This document shows positions 15,764 through 18,615 of a stretch of DNA of 18,615 nt, piece after piece. The notes under the pieces are model-generated. The model was not told the DNA's origin and searched no databases. It saw only the letters and a program-made list of their open reading frames with translations. Within the stretch, counting starts at the first letter, position 1, and each line of letters starts with the position of its first letter. This stretch comes from Actinobacteria bacterium UBA3120 (GTDB lineage Bacteria; Actinomycetota; Actinomycetes; S36-B12). The translations under genes were made by a program, and so were the position numbers. Location of the stretch: positions 2,243 to 20,857 of the forward strand of contig DEZY01000045.1 in NCBI GenBank assembly GCA_002365735.1, given 5' to 3'.

Positions 15764-17497
15764 TTAACCTTTTGAGCCAAGTTCAAGTAACTCAAGTGCA
15801 TGCGCACCACCATGTTCAGAGTCCGGTAGGCCCGACAGCATCCGGGTGATTTCTCGGACCCGTTCCTCCCCCTGGACCCACGCAATGCTTGTTTCCACCG
15901 AGTCGGACCGAGCTACTTTCTCCACGACCAAATGTCGATCGGCGAATGCCGCCACTTGGGGCAGGTGGGTCACAACGATTACTTGGGTGTGTTTCGCCAG
16001 CGCGGCGAGCCTGCGGCCCACTTCAACGGCAACCCCGCCCCCGATGCCTGCGTCTACTTCATCAAAAATCATGGTGGGAACAGGATCTTCACCAGCCAGG
16101 GCAACCTCGATTGCGAGCATCACCCGGCTGAGTTCCCCGCCCGATGCCGTTCGAGACAACGGCAAGAATTTGGCTCCCTCGTGGGCCGCCAGCATGAATG
16201 TTGCCCGATCCCGCCCACTGCGACTCCACAGCTGCGGATCTTCTTCCACCGCCAGTTCAATCCGCATTCGAGCGAAAGGCATGGCAAGCCCACCCAGTTC
16301 CGCCTCAATGATGACTTGAAGGTGCCCGGCCGTGGTGACCCGTACCTGGGTTAACTCTTCCACCCGCTCGGTCGCAACTTTTAGTGCCGCCGAGATCGCC
16401 TTGTCAAGCTCTTCGAGGCGGGAGTCACGGGCAAGGATGCTCGCCAACTCGAGTTCGGCCTGCACATTCCAATCCAAAACTTCAACCAGGGAAGGACCAT
16501 ACTTTTTCTTGATCGCCGATAACTGCGACACCCGAGTTTCCAGATCCGCCAGCTCTTGGGGGTCAGAACCCAGAGCGGCTAGGTAGTGGCCCAAATCTGA
16601 GTCAAGATCGGATATCTCGGTGATAAGTGACACCATTCGGCCAAGGTGGGCACTCACCTCTGTATCTAGTTCGCCCGCATGCTCGAGCGACTTGGACGCC
16701 TCCCCCATTTGGTCCAACACCGAAGCAGCACGCGACTCCTGTCCAGAAATACTCATACCAGTGAGCAATTCACGTACCCGGCCAACCGCTCCATTAAGGT
16801 CATCCACATTTCGCATGACCGAAATCTTTTGCGCGGCCTGCGCATCTTCACCCTCGGCCAGTGACAATTCGGAAATTTCTTTAATACCTTGCTCCAACAC
16901 GAAAATCCGCGCTTGCTGGTCACTCTCACTCGCCAGAAGCTGGTCTTGCTCTTTACGTAATCGCCGGTAGTCGCGCAGTGCCATCTGATACCGAGTTTTG
17001 ACGCTGGCCAGCGGCTCACCACCTGCGCGGTCAAGGAGTTCGAGCTGCTTACCAAAATCGCGCAGCAGCACCTGATCGGATTGTCCGTGCAAGGCAATCA
17101 GGTTTTCGCTCACCTCACGCAAAACACTCGCAGCCACCGGCCTCCCGCCGAGAAAAACTTTCCCCCGGCCGCTTTGACTGATTTCACGAGAGATCAGGAG
17201 CGAGAAATCAGCAGTTCCCACAATTTCTTCACATTCGCCACCGCCTTGCTCAACCAACGTAAGCACCGCACCACCATCGGCCCCACTAAACCTGACTTCA
17301 CAATCCACGCGAGCACGTTCTGCAGACTCCAGCACCAATTCCGCACTTGCACGATTACCCATGATCAGACCGATGCTTTGCAGAATCATGGATTTTCCTG
17401 CGCCCGTTTCACCAGTGAGAACGGTCAGGCCAGGGTCGAGCTCAATGGATGCCGCAGAAATGATTCCAAGGTCGGAGATAGTTAACGACTCGAGCAT
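15764..17497 (-). CDS. recN: DNA repair protein RecN
   Basis: RecN is an SMC-like ATPase that acts early in repair of double-strand breaks. The 577-residue product has an N-terminal ATPase half with Walker A GETGAGKS at 29-36 and a central region (about 150-360) rich in Glu, Leu and Arg that is expected to form the coiled coil. The C-terminal ATPase half has the ABC signature SGGELS at 452-457 and Walker B TMIFDEVDAGIGG, with Asp479 and Glu480. The length is within the usual 550-590 range. The ATG at 17497 follows nadK by 26 bp, so tlyA-nadK-recN is probably one transcription unit, as in other Actinomycetota. It ends 86 bp before pyrG with no strong terminator visible. Confidence 0.96.
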   Translation of the reverse strand: MLESLTISDLGIISAASIELDPGLTVLTGETGAGKSMILQSIGLIMGNRASAELVLESAERARVDCEVRFSGADGGAVLTLVEQGGGECEEIVGTADFSLLISREISQSGRGKVFLGGRPVAASVLREVSENLIALHGQSDQVLLRDFGKQLELLDRAGGEPLASVKTRYQMALRDYRRLRKEQDQLLASESDQQARIFVLEQGIKEISELSLAEGEDAQAAQKISVMRNVDDLNGAVGRVRELLTGMSISGQESRAASVLDQMGEASKSLEHAGELDTEVSAHLGRMVSLITEISDLDSDLGHYLAALGSDPQELADLETRVSQLSAIKKKYGPSLVEVLDWNVQAELELASILARDSRLEELDKAISAALKVATERVEELTQVRVTTAGHLQVIIEAELGGLAMPFARMRIELAVEEDPQLWSRSGRDRATFMLAAHEGAKFLPLSRTASGGELSRVMLAIEVALAGEDPVPTMIFDEVDAGIGGGVAVEVGRRLAALAKHTQVIVVTHLPQVAAFADRHLVVEKVARSDSVETSIAWVQGEERVREITRMLSGLPDSEHGGAHALELLELGSKG

Positions 17498-17523
17498 CGC
17501 CTACTCGCTCGCCAAGTGCAATC

Positions 17524-18420
17524 TCATTTGCCCACTCCGCGCCAACCCTCGACAGGCAGCTGGAATTTCGCCACTAGTCGATCAGTAAAAGGTGATGTAA
17601 CCAGTCGGGCAAAACGAACCGGCTGATCATTTGCGCGCACTTCAACAATGGAGCCCGCTGGCATCGCGATCATACGTCTGCCATCCGCCCACATGACTGC
17701 ATCCGCCTCAGGCGAAGGTTCCAGTCGAATCACACTCGTCGGTGCGATCACGCACGGGCGGGCGAAAAGTGAATGCGCGCTGATGGGTAGCAATAACAGT
17801 GCACTCACTTCAGGCCACACAATCGGTCCACCGGCAGAGAACGCGTAGGCGGTAGAACCAGTGGGGGTCGCACAGATAACCCCATCGCAGCCCCACCGAC
17901 TCAATGGATGACCATCAACATGGGCAAGAACACTGATCATTTTTTCCCGAGCGTGCTTTTCCACACTCACTTCATTGAGTGCCCAAGTGCGATCTACCAC
18001 CTGTGATCCTTGGGAAACGATCACATCGAGTGCTAAGCGCTCCTCGACGCTCCACCGGCCACCCGCAATAGCGTCAATTACCGACTGAACGTCTTCTTCC
18101 TCGGCTTCGGCGAGGAAGCCCACGTGACCCAAGTTCACTCCCAGGATTGCCGCCCCCGAATCTCTTCCCACTTCGGCTGCACGCAACATAGTGCCGTCTC
18201 CACCAATGGCCAGAATAAGGTCAGTTGACGACAGTTCAGGTTCACCGGCTAACTCGCGGGTTCCAAAGGACGCCTTTTCAGACTGATCAGACTCCCGGCT
18301 AGTCTCAATTCCATGGCCCCTCAAGCCCGCATCCACTGAGTCTGCAATTCGCAGGGCCTGCGTGGACTGGCTATTGGCGATCACGTGCACGCGGGACGGA
18401 GCGCCCATTGCACTGCTCAC
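17524..18420 (-). CDS. nadK: NAD kinase
   Basis: NAD kinase phosphorylates NAD to NADP using ATP or polyphosphate. The 298-residue product shows the GGDGT motif at 73-77, the conserved ALNEVSVEK segment, and the glycine-rich CDGVICATPTGSTAYAFSAG followed by GGPIVWPE, all diagnostic. The GTG at 18420 overlaps the tlyA stop as GTGA and has a strong AAGGAGG 7 bases upstream, which fixes the start. An ATG four codons later is possible but less well placed. The tlyA-nadK-recN order is typical of Actinomycetota. Confidence 0.97.
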   Translation of the reverse strand: MSSAMGAPSRVHVIANSQSTQALRIADSVDAGLRGHGIETSRESDQSEKASFGTRELAGEPELSSTDLILAIGGDGTMLRAAEVGRDSGAAILGVNLGHVGFLAEAEEEDVQSVIDAIAGGRWSVEERLALDVIVSQGSQVVDRTWALNEVSVEKHAREKMISVLAHVDGHPLSRWGCDGVICATPTGSTAYAFSAGGPIVWPEVSALLLLPISAHSLFARPCVIAPTSVIRLEPSPEADAVMWADGRRMIAMPAGSIVEVRANDQPVRFARLVTSPFTDRLVAKFQLPVEGWRGVGK

Positions 18421-18614
18421 GCGGGGCCCTCCTTTATCGCGGTGTCGATCATGTCCACCAAGTCTGCCGTATCCGTGGCTTGCTGCATAGCCTGCACTTC
18501 ATGCTTGTGTGCCAGCCAGAGGAAATACTCCACGTTTCCCTTGGGTCCGGGTAATGGACTTGCGGCAACACCTGCTACTTGCCACCCCGCCGCGATACCG
18601 GCTTGCGCGACCCG
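18417..18614 (-). CDS. tlyA: C-terminal part of TlyA, rRNA 2'-O-methyltransferase (hemolysin A family)
   Basis: The last 65 codons of a minus-strand gene that begins beyond the right edge. They read AGWQVAGVAASPLPGPKGNV, then EYFLWLAHKHE, ending in DTAIKEGPA and a TGA at 18417. The SPLPGPKGNVEYFLWL signature is characteristic of the C-terminus of TlyA/FtsJ-like proteins, which in mycobacteria 2'-O-methylate 16S and 23S rRNA cytidines. The S4 and catalytic domains are not in the window. Overlap with the nadK start as GTGA and the operon position support the assignment. Confidence 0.88.
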   Translation of the reverse strand, partial: RVAQAGIAAGWQVAGVAASPLPGPKGNVEYFLWLAHKHEVQAMQQATDTADLVDMIDTAIKEGPA

Positions 18615-18615
18615 C

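Overview
The window looks like a chromosomal segment of a member of the Actinomycetota with moderate G+C (judged by eye, not computed). The right three quarters reproduce a gene order well known from this phylum: tlyA-nadK-recN, pyrG, an ADP-ribose-pyrophosphatase-like NUDIX gene, xerD, an orphan parA, scpA-scpB, rluB, cmk and der. GTG starts, very tight or overlapping gene junctions, and start codons sitting a few bases after a TANNNT box also fit an actinobacterium with a compact genome. An aquatic lineage is possible, but the sequence alone does not settle it.

Left part (1 to about 4300), accessory: a broken secreted-protein gene runs off the left edge. It is followed by a CaiB/BaiF (class III) CoA-transferase, a GlsB/YeaQ-type small membrane protein, an unrecognised two-helix membrane protein, a second reading frame that appears broken by one base, and a cytochrome P450 with no redox partner nearby. 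Strands alternate and there is no long operon. A tRNA-Pro(GGG), followed by a hairpin, separates this part from the conserved part, and its 3' end faces the accessory genes.

Right part (4439 to 18615): every gene lies on the minus strand. Read in the direction of transcription these are tlyA (C-terminal part only), nadK, recN / pyrG, NUDIX, ald, xerD / parA, scpA, scpB, rluB / aroH, tyrA, cmk, der / tRNA-Pro. They cover ribosome maturation (TlyA, RluB, Der), NADP supply, DNA repair, CTP and dCMP/CMP metabolism, alanine metabolism, chromosome dimer resolution and condensation (XerD, ParA-like, ScpAB), and tyrosine/phenylalanine synthesis (AroH, TyrA). Short or negative spacings predict translational coupling. 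Candidate promoters precede pyrG, parA and aroH.

No undescribed multigene system is evident. The points worth a second look are small: a recurrent TANNCT box placed 6 to 10 bases before start codons, a 12-bp tandem repeat that makes two four-codon GTG...TAG minicistrons just before scpA, a likely CTG start for xerD overlapping the ald stop, and two reading frames each restored by changing one base in a short homopolymer.
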